Assembly (NCBI RefSeq): GCF_000429825.1 | Contig: NZ_KE386961.1 | Span: 29,702 to 91,735, forward strand | Direction of reading: 5' to 3' | Length of the DNA stretch: 62,034 nt | Origin: Cohnella thermotolerans DSM 17683 | GTDB lineage: Bacteria; Bacillota; Bacilli; Paenibacillales; Paenibacillaceae | Shown: positions 20,986-33,008 of the stretch, piece by piece | Layout of the letters: the number at the start of each line of letters is the position of its first letter | How positions within the stretch are numbered: the first letter of the stretch is position 1 | Translations under genes and position numbers: made by a program | The notes under the pieces: generated by a model | What the model saw: only the letters and a program-made list of their open reading frames with translations | Databases searched by the model: none | Told to the model about the DNA's origin: nothing

Positions 20986-21762
20986 CTATTTCCGCCGGCG
21001 CACCAGCCAGACGACGGCGCCGCCGACGATGACGACGCCCGCCAGCACCCCGATCGTGACGGCCGGATTCGTCTTGTCCGTCTCTTCCATCGGCGCGTGG
21101 TCCGCGCCTGCCGAAGCGGACGGGGAAGCTCCGGTCTCTTCGCTTCCGTCGCCCGTAATCGTCCCCCCTTCGAAGGGGAAAAGCGGGTGGATCTTGTCGT
21201 CGATCGCCTTCAGCGTCGATTCGAACAACGGCTGGTTCGCTTCCTTCTTGCCGACGCCGAACAATCCGGGATTGCCGAGCGCGTCCAGCGCGGTCTCGAA
21301 TTGGGCGTCAAGGCTTTGCAAATCTTGGTCGCTCAGCTTGCCGGCCATATACGGCTTGAGCGTCTCGTAAGTGGCCCGCGCCTTGGCGAGCAGGAGCTTC
21401 GTCTGGTTGTAGTCGCTGAAGCCTTCGATCGCATACTTGAACCGGCGCTCGATGTTCAGGACGAGCACGCCTTGCATGTCCGCGATGACGCGTTCCTTGT
21501 CCTGGGCGGCGAAGGCGGCGTCCAGCTCCTTCGGCACCTGCTCCCCGAAGTGCGAGGCCATCTCCGACTTCCGCTCTTCGTAGGCGGCTTTGGCGCCGGT
21601 CCAGTCGGCCGGATCGGCGTTCAGCTTCGCGTTGATATCGGTAAAGGCCACGGCGATGTCCTCCGTGTTCGCGTTGCCATATGAATAGGCCTGCGCCGAG
21701 GACGGCACAAGCCAGTACAACGCAAGTAAGAAGACAAGCAGCCGGGTAAACGTTTTGCTCAT
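20986..21762 (-). CDS. Membrane-anchored exported helical protein of the iron uptake operon
   Basis: 258 residues. A signal peptide (cleavage near SAQA-YS, about residue 24) is followed by a mostly helical extracytoplasmic region (about 30-195), a Ser/Gly/Ala linker, and a C-terminal membrane segment with an RRRK stop (about 236-258). It resembles the extracytoplasmic domain that some FTR1 permeases carry fused at their N-terminus, so here the two parts may be split into two genes (inference). The ATG at 21762 has AAAGGTG upstream; the frame is open further but crosses the promoter. Confidence 0.75.
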   Translation of the reverse strand: MSKTFTRLLVFLLALYWLVPSSAQAYSYGNANTEDIAVAFTDINAKLNADPADWTGAKAAYEERKSEMASHFGEQVPKELDAAFAAQDKERVIADMQGVLVLNIERRFKYAIEGFSDYNQTKLLLAKARATYETLKPYMAGKLSDQDLQSLDAQFETALDALGNPGLFGVGKKEANQPLFESTLKAIDDKIHPLFPFEGGTITGDGSEETGASPSASAGADHAPMEETDKTNPAVTIGVLAGVVIVGGAVVWLVRRRK

Positions 21763-21786
21763 GGAAAACACCTTTCGGGATGCGAA

Positions 21787-21834
21787 TGTATAGGATATTG
21801 CCATTGCGGTGTCGATCAAAATGATAATCATTTT
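21787..21834 (-). promoter_or_regulatory. Promoter and Fur box of the iron uptake operon
   Basis: AAAATGAT-A-ATCATTTT (21818-21834) is a perfect 8-1-8 inverted repeat and matches the Fur 7-1-7 box TGATAATNATTATCA at all but one position. It abuts a promoter on the minus strand: TCGACA (21810-21815), 17 bp, TATACA (21787-21792). Repression by iron-loaded Fur is the expected outcome. Confidence 0.88.
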
Positions 21835-21857
21835 CAATTACAGTGTCAATAGTCGTT

Positions 21858-23489
21858 TCAGCGGATCCATTCGTACAGCGTAACGGTGCCGTAAACGGGA
21901 TCGAGCCGGGAATCGGAACGGAACGCGGCCAGCTTCCGCAGCCTGGAATCCGGAATGTCCGTCTGCAGGCGGAATCCCCGGAGCACGCTGTCCGTCAGCA
22001 AAATGCGGGCCGCCGGGTCGGCGTTCACTTCCGCGCGAAAATAATCGTATGTGTAGATCGGACGGGCTTCGACCGGCACGCGCAAATAGCCCAGCACCCG
22101 CTCTTCCTCCCAGGTGTACAGCACCGTGTGCTGCACCGGCTCGGTTCGCAGTGCGTCGGCCAATTGGTAGACGGCCGGCCGCTGCGCAGCCTGCAGGCCG
22201 ACCAGCCGGGCGGCGGTCAGCGATTGGGCGGCGGCGAGCGCGATCGCCAGCGCGGCGGCCGCCGTCTTCGGCGCGCGGAGCGCCGGGCCGCGGCAGGCGC
22301 GGAGCGCGTACACCGCCAGCGCGAAGGCGAGCAGCGCCGCGAGCGGGGCGGCATGGCGCGGCTTGGCGATGTTCTGGCCAAGCAGCGCCCAGGCGCCGTA
22401 GGCGAGCGCCGGCAGCGCGAGCAGCGCGGCCGGGCCGGGCGCGAACGCGCGCCGCAGCTGTTCGCGCAGGCTAGCCGGCGGGCGGGGAGCAGGCGCGTCC
22501 GCCAGGCCGTGCAGCACGACGGCGAAGCCGAGCAGCGCCGCCGTTAGCCCGAGAAGGGCGGGCGTACGGGCGAAGGCTCCGGTCCAGAGGACGTTGTCGC
22601 CGAGGAACTGCAGCAGGCGGTCGCCGAAAGGCATCGAGACCGCCGTTACCCCGCCGCCCCATTCGGTGAAGTGGCCCGCCGCGAACGCTTCGATCAGCGA
22701 CAGCATCCCCGCGAAGCCGCCTTCCGCCGCCGCCAGACCGGCCAGCCACAGCAGCTGGAACGCAGCCGCGATTAGCGGCCAGACAGCCAGCCGGGCCAGC
22801 CGGCGCCGTCGATTCGGAGCGGCGGCGGATTCCAAACGGCCGCCCGCCTCCCCGGATTGCCCGTCCGATCTCCATTCCGCCAGCCAAACCATGAGCAGCC
22901 CCAGGCCGAACGGCGCATAGGACAATCTGGTGCCCATCAGCAGCCCGAAGGCGAACGCCGCTCCGGTCCATGCGAGCGTCGTGCGCCTCTCTCCGGCTGC
23001 CGTCACCGCCCACAAATACCACCACAGCAGCGCCAATGCAGCCCCTTCCGACATGGGGCCCGTCGCCAGCGCCGCGTTCATCGGCAGCGTCAGCGCGATC
23101 GCCGCCGTCAGCGCGGCGGCCGGCGCGTTCAGCCAGCGCCGGGCCAGCGCAAAGATCGGGACGGCCGAGCTTGCCGTGACAAGCAAATTCCACAGCCCGA
23201 GCGCTTGCGCCGGCTGGCGGACGAACGCCCGCATCAACCGGCCGCCGAGCACGAAGTACGGGTAACCCGGCGCATGGGGCTGCATGGCGAGCAGATCGAA
23301 CCGGTCGAGCGCCAGCACGAAGTCGACCGCGTCCCAGGAGGCGGCCCAGGGCGACAAATGCGCGGCGCCATAGAAGACGTATACCGCAAGCGCCAGGAGC
23401 GAGAACGTTCGGCCCATCCACACCCGGCCGCCCCCGTTCCGGACCCGCTGATCCCGAGATCCGCTTTTCCGATCTCCCTCTACTGCCAT
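21858..23489 (-). CDS. Polytopic membrane protein, probable GT-C glycosyltransferase
   Basis: 543 residues, very Ala/Leu-rich, with about 11-12 membrane segments. An acidic WDAVDF motif in the first extracytoplasmic loop, and a following HAPGYPYFVLG block, fit the GT-C superfamily (PMT/ArnT-like, polyprenyl-phosphate-sugar users). The substrate is unknown. It lies next to a polyprenyl-phosphate sugar synthase-like GT2 gene, which could supply its donor (inference). The exact start is uncertain: the ATG at 23489 has only a weak ribosome binding site, and another ATG lies 24 codons in. Confidence 0.7.
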   Translation of the reverse strand: MAVEGDRKSGSRDQRVRNGGGRVWMGRTFSLLALAVYVFYGAAHLSPWAASWDAVDFVLALDRFDLLAMQPHAPGYPYFVLGGRLMRAFVRQPAQALGLWNLLVTASSAVPIFALARRWLNAPAAALTAAIALTLPMNAALATGPMSEGAALALLWWYLWAVTAAGERRTTLAWTGAAFAFGLLMGTRLSYAPFGLGLLMVWLAEWRSDGQSGEAGGRLESAAAPNRRRRLARLAVWPLIAAAFQLLWLAGLAAAEGGFAGMLSLIEAFAAGHFTEWGGGVTAVSMPFGDRLLQFLGDNVLWTGAFARTPALLGLTAALLGFAVVLHGLADAPAPRPPASLREQLRRAFAPGPAALLALPALAYGAWALLGQNIAKPRHAAPLAALLAFALAVYALRACRGPALRAPKTAAAALAIALAAAQSLTAARLVGLQAAQRPAVYQLADALRTEPVQHTVLYTWEEERVLGYLRVPVEARPIYTYDYFRAEVNADPAARILLTDSVLRGFRLQTDIPDSRLRKLAAFRSDSRLDPVYGTVTLYEWIR

Positions 23490-23638
23490 TTTCCAGAATC
23501 CCCGCTTCCGTAAACGCTCATTCGTTCCACCCGCCGATGCCGCCTCTTAGACGCCCTTCGCTGCCCCATATCGCCCTAAACCGCCTATCCATCGGGAGCA
23601 GCCTGTCCCGTGCCGCAGCGTGCAGTCCGCACAGCCGT

Positions 23639-24424
23639 TCATGCCTTGCCGTTGCGCTCCTCCGCAAGCTCGCGCCAGGCCGGATCGCGCGTTTCGGCCG
23701 CACGCCCTTCCGCGGAGCCGCGGCTCCCGATCGGCGTCCGCAGCTCCCGCCAGACGGCCGGCAGCACTTTGCGCACGTACTGCCGGAAGCGAATGAACGA
23801 TTCGCCTTCGGTGCGCACCCGATAGCGAATCGGAATTTCCCGCATGCGGAATCCTTGCCGGATCAGGTTCAGCGTCAGCACCTGCGCATAATTGTAGTCG
23901 TGAATAATGCGTGCAGAAGCCATCGCTTCCCGCGAGAACCCCCGCATGCCCGATTGCCCGTCCCAAATCCAGCGCCGCAGCAGCAGCGATTGCAGCAGCG
24001 TGAACCCGTAATTGCCGAGCCGGCGAACGAGCGTCATCCCCCGAATTTGCCCTTTGAAACGGGAGCCCATCGTATAGTCGGCTTCACCCCGGACGATCGG
24101 ATCGAGCACCTCGGGAATCTGCTCCGGCGGATATTCGTTGTCCGCGTCGATCATCAGCCCGATGTCGGCGCCCAGCGCCACGCACTGCCGCAGCCCTTCC
24201 CGCACGGCGGCGCCGAGCCCGCGATTCGCCCCGAACGAGACGATCCGGTCGGCTCCCGCCGCCTTGGCCGCCGCCACCGTTCCGTCCGTGGACCCGTCGT
24301 CGACGACGAGCACCTCCACCGCCGCGCCCGGCAGAAAGTCGCGAGGAATTCTAGAGATGACTTGTCCGATATTTTTTTCCTCATTGTGAGCCGGTAGAAA
24401 TACAACGATTTTGCTTGTTTTCAA
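23639..24424 (-). CDS. Family 2 glycosyltransferase (polyprenyl-phosphate sugar synthase type)
   Basis: 261 residues, GT-A fold. Motifs: LPAHNEEKNIG (nucleotide binding), VVDDGSTDGT, and the metal-binding DADNEYPP. The later block WDGQSGMRGFSREA fits dolichyl/undecaprenyl-phosphate mannose or glucose synthases. No C-terminal membrane helices are present, so it is a cytosolic, membrane-associated enzyme. The start is a TTG at 24424 that overlaps the stop of the phosphodiesterase gene (TTGA), with GGAG 5 bases upstream. Confidence 0.88.
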   Translation of the reverse strand: MKTSKIVVFLPAHNEEKNIGQVISRIPRDFLPGAAVEVLVVDDGSTDGTVAAAKAAGADRIVSFGANRGLGAAVREGLRQCVALGADIGLMIDADNEYPPEQIPEVLDPIVRGEADYTMGSRFKGQIRGMTLVRRLGNYGFTLLQSLLLRRWIWDGQSGMRGFSREAMASARIIHDYNYAQVLTLNLIRQGFRMREIPIRYRVRTEGESFIRFRQYVRKVLPAVWRELRTPIGSRGSAEGRAAETRDPAWRELAEERNGKA

Positions 24425-25917
24425 GTCGTCTCCAAACCTTCTTTCGCTTCTTCTCCCCGCCGGTCCGCGAGCGCTTCGGTCAGTACGGGCCCGCGGCTGT
24501 GATCCGGATACGGAGCGCCGAGCAAATAAGCCAAAGTCGGGGCGAGCGACACGAGCGAGTGCGGCGTGTCCACCTTGATTCCTTGACGGATGCCGTGTCC
24601 CGCCATGAAAAACGGAACCCAGCGCTCCCCTTCGTCGAGATGGCCATGCCCGCCGATGCCGATCGCTTGCCCGTGGTCGGCGCAGACGACGATCGTCGCT
24701 TCCTCCAGCAGGCCGCGCTTCTCCAGCCAGCCGACAAAGTCCTCCAGCAGCCGGTCGGCCGCCTCGATCTTTTCCAAATAATCGTCATAGAAGACGCCCC
24801 GGCTGTGCCCGATCTGGTCCGTTCCGATAAGCTGCACGACCATCAGGTCCGGGTTGCGTTCCTCGACGATCCGCTTGGCCATCTCCACCGTCTCGGCGTC
24901 CGCCCGGTCGTGGCGCATGACGGCGGTGATCGCGTCGACGTCGTCCCCCATCGAATCGATCAGATGCGCGATGCCGAGCAGCCTCCCCGTCTTCCCGACT
25001 TTGCGCAGGCTGTCGAAGATCGTCTCCGTCCGAACGCCAAGCCGGTAGACGAAGTTGGATTGGATTCCGTGCTCCCGCGGATAAGCGCCGGTGAACATCG
25101 ACGAGAAGCAGACGACCGTGCGGGCCGGGTATACCGTCTCCATCGCCGTGAATTCCGTTCCTTCCGAGCGAAGCCGTTTGAGAAACGGCGCGTTCGCCTG
25201 CTCGAACCGTTCCTTGCGCATGCCGTCCACGACGAGCACGTACACTTTGCGGCTGATCGCGCCTTGCACCGGAGGAAGCGTCGCCGGCGACTCCGACCGC
25301 TCCTTCGGCTTCCAGTCGAACAGATAGCGGTGCAGCACCCAGGCCATGAGCCAGACGGCCGCCATAAACAGATAGAGCGTCACCCAATCTTCGGAGCCGG
25401 AGCTCCCTTCTCTTGTCCAGCCGTACACCGTCTCCATAACGAAAAGCAGCAGAAGCGTCTTCGGAAGCTGCTCCTGCGCGTTGCCGCTGGTCGAATCGCT
25501 GTGCTGAAGCACCAGCTTCCAGAACCGCGTGAAGTTCAGCCACGTCGTGCCGATTCGCAGATGATAGTAGAACGTCCCCCAGAAGAAGACGGTAAAAAAG
25601 AAGTACAGCCCGATCCCCGTCAACCACAGGCCGATAACGTCCTTTGCGCCGTCCCAGACGACGAGTGCCGCCACGACGGGAAGCCACAAGTAATTGCGCA
25701 AATAGAGCGGAAAATCGTAAACGTAATAAATGGCGAGCAGCGGCAGCACGGCCGCCAGCGCGGCGCCGAACGCCGCCCAGAACGCGGCCTGTCCCCAATC
25801 GCCGGCATGATAAAGCAAAAAAACGCCCGCCACGAACACCGGAGTGAACGGCCGTCCCTCGTTGAGAACGTTCCAGGCCCGTGCGGCGATAATTTCGAAC
25901 GTCGATGCGCGTCTCAT
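24421..25917 (-). CDS. Membrane-anchored type I phosphodiesterase / alkaline phosphatase superfamily
   Basis: 498 residues. The first 215 or so hold five or six membrane segments; the rest is a catalytic domain of the alkaline phosphatase superfamily. Metal and nucleophile residues are visible in LVVDGMRKERF, YPARTVVCFSSM (Thr nucleophile), GTDQIGHS, VCADHGQ and GHGHLDE. Such enzymes cleave phosphodiester or phosphonate groups on lipids, polymers or nucleotides; the substrate is unknown. The ATG at 25917 has GGGAGG 8 bases upstream. It is the first gene of a short operon with the GT2 gene, so a lipid- or wall-glycopolymer role is plausible. Confidence 0.85.
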   Translation of the reverse strand: MRRASTFEIIAARAWNVLNEGRPFTPVFVAGVFLLYHAGDWGQAAFWAAFGAALAAVLPLLAIYYVYDFPLYLRNYLWLPVVAALVVWDGAKDVIGLWLTGIGLYFFFTVFFWGTFYYHLRIGTTWLNFTRFWKLVLQHSDSTSGNAQEQLPKTLLLLFVMETVYGWTREGSSGSEDWVTLYLFMAAVWLMAWVLHRYLFDWKPKERSESPATLPPVQGAISRKVYVLVVDGMRKERFEQANAPFLKRLRSEGTEFTAMETVYPARTVVCFSSMFTGAYPREHGIQSNFVYRLGVRTETIFDSLRKVGKTGRLLGIAHLIDSMGDDVDAITAVMRHDRADAETVEMAKRIVEERNPDLMVVQLIGTDQIGHSRGVFYDDYLEKIEAADRLLEDFVGWLEKRGLLEEATIVVCADHGQAIGIGGHGHLDEGERWVPFFMAGHGIRQGIKVDTPHSLVSLAPTLAYLLGAPYPDHSRGPVLTEALADRRGEEAKEGLETT

Positions 25918-25997
25918 AGCGTAAGCCTCCCGCTGGCCGATCCCTGAGCAACCGAATGACGGTTGATAACCGTTCTCACAGCTCGGGTTCCTAGACC

Positions 25998-26027
25998 AGT
26001 ATACGGGCATCGTTTTCGTCCAGTCAA
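25998..26027 (-). promoter_or_regulatory. Sigma-A promoter of the phosphodiesterase-GT2 operon
   Basis: Minus strand: TTGACT (26022-26027), 18-bp spacer, TATACT (25998-26003), about 80 bases before the ATG. A short AACGGTT/AACCGT hairpin lies in the leader. Confidence 0.75.
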
Positions 26028-26123
26028 TCTTCAAAGGCTGCGTCCCCTTTTGTGCGTCACGAAGGCGCCGTTCTGGCCGGCCAGCACCATGGCGGCGATA
26101 AGGGCGCCGCTTCTCAACCGCTT

Positions 26124-27128
26124 CTATCGCTTGCTCGCCAGATGGGCCGCGATTTTGCGGCCGTGGAAACGGCCCGACTCGATGAAAATCTCGTTCGCAT
26201 CGCGACCGGTCGAGACGACGCCGGCCAGATAGATGCCCGGCACGTTCGTCTCCATTGTCTCCGGATCGTGCGTCGGCGGAATGATGCCGTCCGGCGCTTC
26301 GACGCCCATCGAGCGCAGGAAGGCCCGGTCCGGACGGAACCCCGTCAGCGCCAGCACGAAGTCGGCCGGAAGCGTCGTCTCCGCCATCTTCGGCTCCCCG
26401 CCGGCTTCGCCGGTCTGCGTCCGCTCGATCCGGACCCAATCCGGACCGATCTCGACGACGCGGCTTTGCAGCAGTAGCTCGATCTTGCCCTTCGCCGTCT
26501 TGCTGTCGAAGACCGGCCGCACCCACGGCTTGATGTTCGCCGACACCGACTCGCCCCGATAGACGACCGTCACCTTCGCTCCGACGCGCTCCAGCTCCAG
26601 CGCCGCGTCCACCGCCGAGTTGCTGCCTCCGATGATGGCGACCCGCATACCCGCGTACGGATGCGCCTCGCGGAAGAAGTGGCTGACGTGCGGCAAATCT
26701 TCCCCCGGAATGCCGATCCGGTTCGGATGGTCGAAATAGCCGGTCGCCACCACGACAGCCTTCGCCAGCGTGTGCAGCGTCTCTCCCGCCCGGTTCGTCG
26801 ACGTCACGCGGAAGCCGCCTTCTTCCAGCTTCTCCACCGCCGTCACCCGTTCGTACCTCCGAATGCGCATCTGCCTGCGCTCGGATACGATGCGGTAATA
26901 ATGCAGCGCTTCGAGCCGCGACGGCTTCTCGTTCGGCGTGACGAACGGAATTCCCGCGATTTCGAGCAGCTCGGCCGTGCTGAAAAACTGCATGTTCGTC
27001 GGATAACACGTAATGGAGTGCACAATATTTTCCTTCTCGATGACGAGAGGATTGAAGCCCCGATCCTGCAGTTCGGCCGCCGCCGACAAGCCGCAAGGAC
27101 CGGCGCCGATAATGACGACGTCTTCCAC
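26124..27128 (-). CDS. ypdA: YpdA/Bdr family FAD-NAD(P) bacillithiol disulfide reductase
   Basis: 334 residues with two Rossmann motifs: GAGPCGLSAA (FAD, Cys12 conserved in YpdA) and GGSNSAVDAA (NAD(P)H). The block CYPTNMQFFSTAELLEI is typical of YpdA. The family reduces bacillithiol disulfide to keep the low-molecular-weight thiol pool reduced in Firmicutes. The start is a GTG at 27128, with AAAGG about 12 bases upstream. Monocistronic with its own promoter, just downstream of the atp terminator. Confidence 0.9.
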   Translation of the reverse strand: MEDVVIIGAGPCGLSAAAELQDRGFNPLVIEKENIVHSITCYPTNMQFFSTAELLEIAGIPFVTPNEKPSRLEALHYYRIVSERRQMRIRRYERVTAVEKLEEGGFRVTSTNRAGETLHTLAKAVVVATGYFDHPNRIGIPGEDLPHVSHFFREAHPYAGMRVAIIGGSNSAVDAALELERVGAKVTVVYRGESVSANIKPWVRPVFDSKTAKGKIELLLQSRVVEIGPDWVRIERTQTGEAGGEPKMAETTLPADFVLALTGFRPDRAFLRSMGVEAPDGIIPPTHDPETMETNVPGIYLAGVVSTGRDANEIFIESGRFHGRKIAAHLASKR

Positions 27129-27163
27129 TCCGATGCACCGCCTTTCCTTTGCTTCATTTAATA

Positions 27164-27192
27164 CTTATACCATAAAAGACGACCCCGTCCAA
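27164..27192 (-). promoter_or_regulatory. Sigma-A promoter of ypdA
   Basis: Minus strand: TTGGAC (27187-27192), 17-bp spacer, TATAAG (27164-27169). Confidence 0.75.
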
Positions 27193-27197
27193 AAAGG

Positions 27198-27246
27198 AAA
27201 AATCGCCGGGAAGCGCGTCCCTCTCGGGTGCCGCTTCTCGGCGATT
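27198..27246 (-). terminator. Terminator of the atp operon
   Basis: Minus strand: AATCGCCG-GAAGCG arm pairs with CGCTTC-CGGCGATT, followed by TTTTT, 14 bases past the atpC stop. Confidence 0.9.
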
Positions 27247-27259
27247 CGGATGAAGCCTG

Positions 27260-27658
27260 TCAGTGTCCGGACGATTGAATGCGCGTCAAGGCGCGTTGCA
27301 GAGCCAGCTCGGCCCGCTTGTGGTCGATCTCTTCCTGCTTGCTGGCCAGACGCTGCTCGGCGCGTTCCTTCGCTTGCTGCGCGCGAGCGACGTCAATGTC
27401 GGAGCCCAGTTCCGCCGTTTCTGCCAGAATGACCACTTTGTCCTTGCGCACTTCCATGAAGCCGCCGTGCACGGCGATGAACTCTTCCGAGCCCGCCTTC
27501 TTGGCTTTGACCGGCGCAATCTTAAGCGGCGTCACGAGCGGAATGTGACGCGGCAGAATACCGAGCTCGCCGCCGACGCCTTTGACGACGACCATATCGA
27601 CGTCCTGCTCGTAAACCTTCCGTTCCGGCGTTACGACCTCCAACCGTAAGGTGCTCAT
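27260..27658 (-). CDS. atpC: ATP synthase epsilon subunit
   Basis: 132-residue central-stalk subunit: beta-sandwich domain (1-85, with [17 protein letters not shown]) plus a C-terminal helical hairpin (about 90-132) that can inhibit ATP hydrolysis. Last gene of the operon, 23 bases after atpD. Confidence 0.96.
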   Translation of the reverse strand: MSTLRLEVVTPERKVYEQDVDMVVVKGVGGELGILPRHIPLVTPLKIAPVKAKKAGSEEFIAVHGGFMEVRKDKVVILAETAELGSDIDVARAQQAKERAEQRLASKQEEIDHKRAELALQRALTRIQSSGH

Positions 27659-27681
27659 CGGTATTCCTCCTTAGCGGCGGA

Positions 27682-29112
<1,431 letters not shown>

Positions 29113-29128
29113 TCAATCCGTCAGCCTG

Positions 29129-30001
29129 TCAGCTGAGCGCGTTCGCGCCGCCGACGATTTCCGCAATCTCTTGCGTAATCGCAGCCTGACGCGCGCGGTT
29201 ATAATTCAGCGTCAACTCGTTGATCATCTTCGTCGCGTTCTTCGTCGCGTTCCCCATCGCGGTCATCCGCGCGCCGAATTCGCAAGCTTTGTTTTCCAGC
29301 ATCGCGCTGTAAACGAGCGTCTCCGCGTACTTCGGAAGCAGAACGCTCAGCACTTCCTCCGCAGAAGGCTCGTACTCGTAGTCCGCCGAAGGGCCGGACT
29401 TATCGCCGCCGAGCTGGGAGGCGTCCAGCGGAAGCATCTGCTTGATCGTCGGAAGCTGGGAGATCGCATTAATGAAACGGTTGTAGACGACGAACAACTC
29501 GTCGTAGTCTCCGTTCTCGAAGCCCTTGACGGCTGCGGATGCGATCGACTTGATGTCCGCGAATGTCGGAGAGTCCGGCACGCCGATCGCTTCCTGCTGA
29601 ATCGTGAAGCCGCGGCGCTTCAGAAAATCGTAGCCCTTGCGGCCGATGACGAACAAGGAGAACTCGTCGTTCGACTTGTGCTTCTCCTTGATCGTCTCCA
29701 TCAGCTTCTTCAGCAGGTTCGAGTTCAGACCGCCCGCTTGGCCGCGGTCGGAGGAGATGACCAAATAAGCGCTGCGCTTGATTTCACGGCTTTGCAGCAT
29801 CGGATGCTTCACGCTGCCGCTTCCCGTCGCGATGCTCGAGACGACTTCCTTGAGCTTGTCGGAATACGGCCGGCTCGCGAGCGCCGCGTTCTGTGCGCGC
29901 CGCAGCTTCGAAGCGGCGACCATCTCCATCGCTTTCGTGATCTGCTTCGTGTTCTGCGTGCTCTTGATCTTGCGCTTGATCTCGCGCATTCCTTTAGCCA
30001 T
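29129..30001 (-). CDS. atpG: ATP synthase gamma subunit
   Basis: 290-residue rotor shaft of F1. N-terminal MREIKRKIKSTQNTKQITKAM and C-terminal NRARQAAITQEIAEIVGGA are the two antiparallel coiled-coil ends typical of the family. Located between atpA and atpD as usual. Confidence 0.97.
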   Translation of the reverse strand: MAKGMREIKRKIKSTQNTKQITKAMEMVAASKLRRAQNAALASRPYSDKLKEVVSSIATGSGSVKHPMLQSREIKRSAYLVISSDRGQAGGLNSNLLKKLMETIKEKHKSNDEFSLFVIGRKGYDFLKRRGFTIQQEAIGVPDSPTFADIKSIASAAVKGFENGDYDELFVVYNRFINAISQLPTIKQMLPLDASQLGGDKSGPSADYEYEPSAEEVLSVLLPKYAETLVYSAMLENKACEFGARMTAMGNATKNATKMINELTLNYNRARQAAITQEIAEIVGGANALS

Positions 30002-30085
30002 TCATGTCACCACCTTATTGCCGGGCTTCCCGAGACGCGCTCGGCCCGCCCGGCGCAAGCTTATTCGGACGTTTGCGTAGCGGGC

Positions 30086-31615
<1,530 letters not shown>

Positions 31616-32164
31616 CTAATTTGCCGACGATTGCAGCGCTTTGTCCAAACGTTCCAGCTTGCCGCGGAGACTGCCGTCGTACAGCGTGTCTCCGATGCGG
31701 ACCGTCAGTCCGCCCAGCAAGGAAGCGTCGACCGTATTGTGCACACGGATCGTCTTGCCGAGCAAAGCGCCGAATTTCTTGGCCAATTTGTCTTTCTCGC
31801 CTAACGTCAGCGGCTGGGCGGACGTCACTACCGCGTCGGCGCGCCCGAGAGCGGCGCCGGCGACTTGCAAGTACGCGTCCAGAACGGCGGACAGCTCGCC
31901 TTGGCGTCCGCGTTCGATCAGCAGGCCGACCGTATTCAGAACAATTGGTAAAAGCTGACCCGCGAACGACTGCTTCAGCGCCTCGATCTTCGTCGCGGCC
32001 GGAATGCCCGGGGCTGCGAGGAAGGCGCGGAAATCCGCATTCTGCTCAATCGCGTTCACGAGAAGCTGCAGCTGGGTCTCCGTCTCGGCAACCAGGTTCT
32101 GCTCCTGCGCCAGCTCGAACAGCGCCTTGGCGTAACGCTTCGCGACTACGGTGCTGCGGCTCAT
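31616..32164 (-). CDS. atpH: ATP synthase delta subunit
   Basis: 182-residue peripheral-stalk subunit linking F1 to the b subunits. N-terminal helical bundle (VAKRYAKALFELA) and C-terminal LGGLTVRIGDTLYDGSLRG are typical. Its ATG overlaps the atpF stop by 4 bases. Confidence 0.95.
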   Translation of the reverse strand: MSRSTVVAKRYAKALFELAQEQNLVAETETQLQLLVNAIEQNADFRAFLAAPGIPAATKIEALKQSFAGQLLPIVLNTVGLLIERGRQGELSAVLDAYLQVAGAALGRADAVVTSAQPLTLGEKDKLAKKFGALLGKTIRVHNTVDASLLGGLTVRIGDTLYDGSLRGKLERLDKALQSSAN

Positions 32165-32646
32165 GACTTCGTCCCTACCTCTTGGAGGTATTGATCAACC
32201 AGCTCAGCTTGCGTTTGTTCGTCGATTTGCTTCTCGATAATTTTGGAAGCGATCAGAACGGACAGGCCGCTCACTTGCGCCCTCAGGGAAGCGATCGCCT
32301 TGTTCTTCTCGCTCTCGATGTCGCGAAGCGCCTCTTCCTTCAGACGGTTCGCTTCGTTGCGGGCCGCTTGCACGATCTCGTCCGCTTGCTTCGCGCCGGT
32401 CGTTTTGGCTGTCTCGATAATATCGTAAGCTTCTTTGCGCGCTTGCTGCAGCGCTTGCTTCTGCTCTTCCAAGAAACGTTCCGCATCCGCGCGGCTCTTC
32501 TCGGCGCCGTCGATTTGCTCTTTGACCAGTTGGCGGCGTTTTTCCATAATGCCGAACAGCGGTTTAAAGGCAAATTTCGACAGCAACAAGTACAAAATGC
32601 CGAAAGCCACGATCTGGATGAGAAAGCTAGTCCAGTTAAAGCTCAC
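32161..32646 (-). CDS. atpF: ATP synthase b subunit
   Basis: 161 residues: one N-terminal membrane helix (about 6-24) followed by a long charged coiled coil with the family heptad/hendecad pattern. Forms the dimeric stator stalk. 108 bases separate it from atpE. Confidence 0.96.
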   Translation of the reverse strand: MSFNWTSFLIQIVAFGILYLLLSKFAFKPLFGIMEKRRQLVKEQIDGAEKSRADAERFLEEQKQALQQARKEAYDIIETAKTTGAKQADEIVQAARNEANRLKEEALRDIESEKNKAIASLRAQVSGLSVLIASKIIEKQIDEQTQAELVDQYLQEVGTKS

Positions 32647-32754
32647 CGACAGTCACTCCTTTCGCCTGCTGCATAAATGAATCCCAAACACCTATTTCAT
32701 AAGGAAGGCGTGGAGGCCAATGACACTCCGCGCCCGTCGTTCTTGATTCAATTC

Positions 32755-32991
<237 letters not shown>

Positions 32992-33008
32992 TCAAATGGG
33001 GTAGTAAA

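Noticed and set aside
25918..25980. T-box or other riboswitch in the leader of the phosphodiesterase gene
   Set aside because: Only a short AACGGTT/AACCGT hairpin is present; no T-box sequence, specifier loop or antiterminator.
26048..26123. Terminator of ypdA
   Set aside because: GGCGCC inverted repeats are present but far apart and without a T-run; I could not support a terminator.
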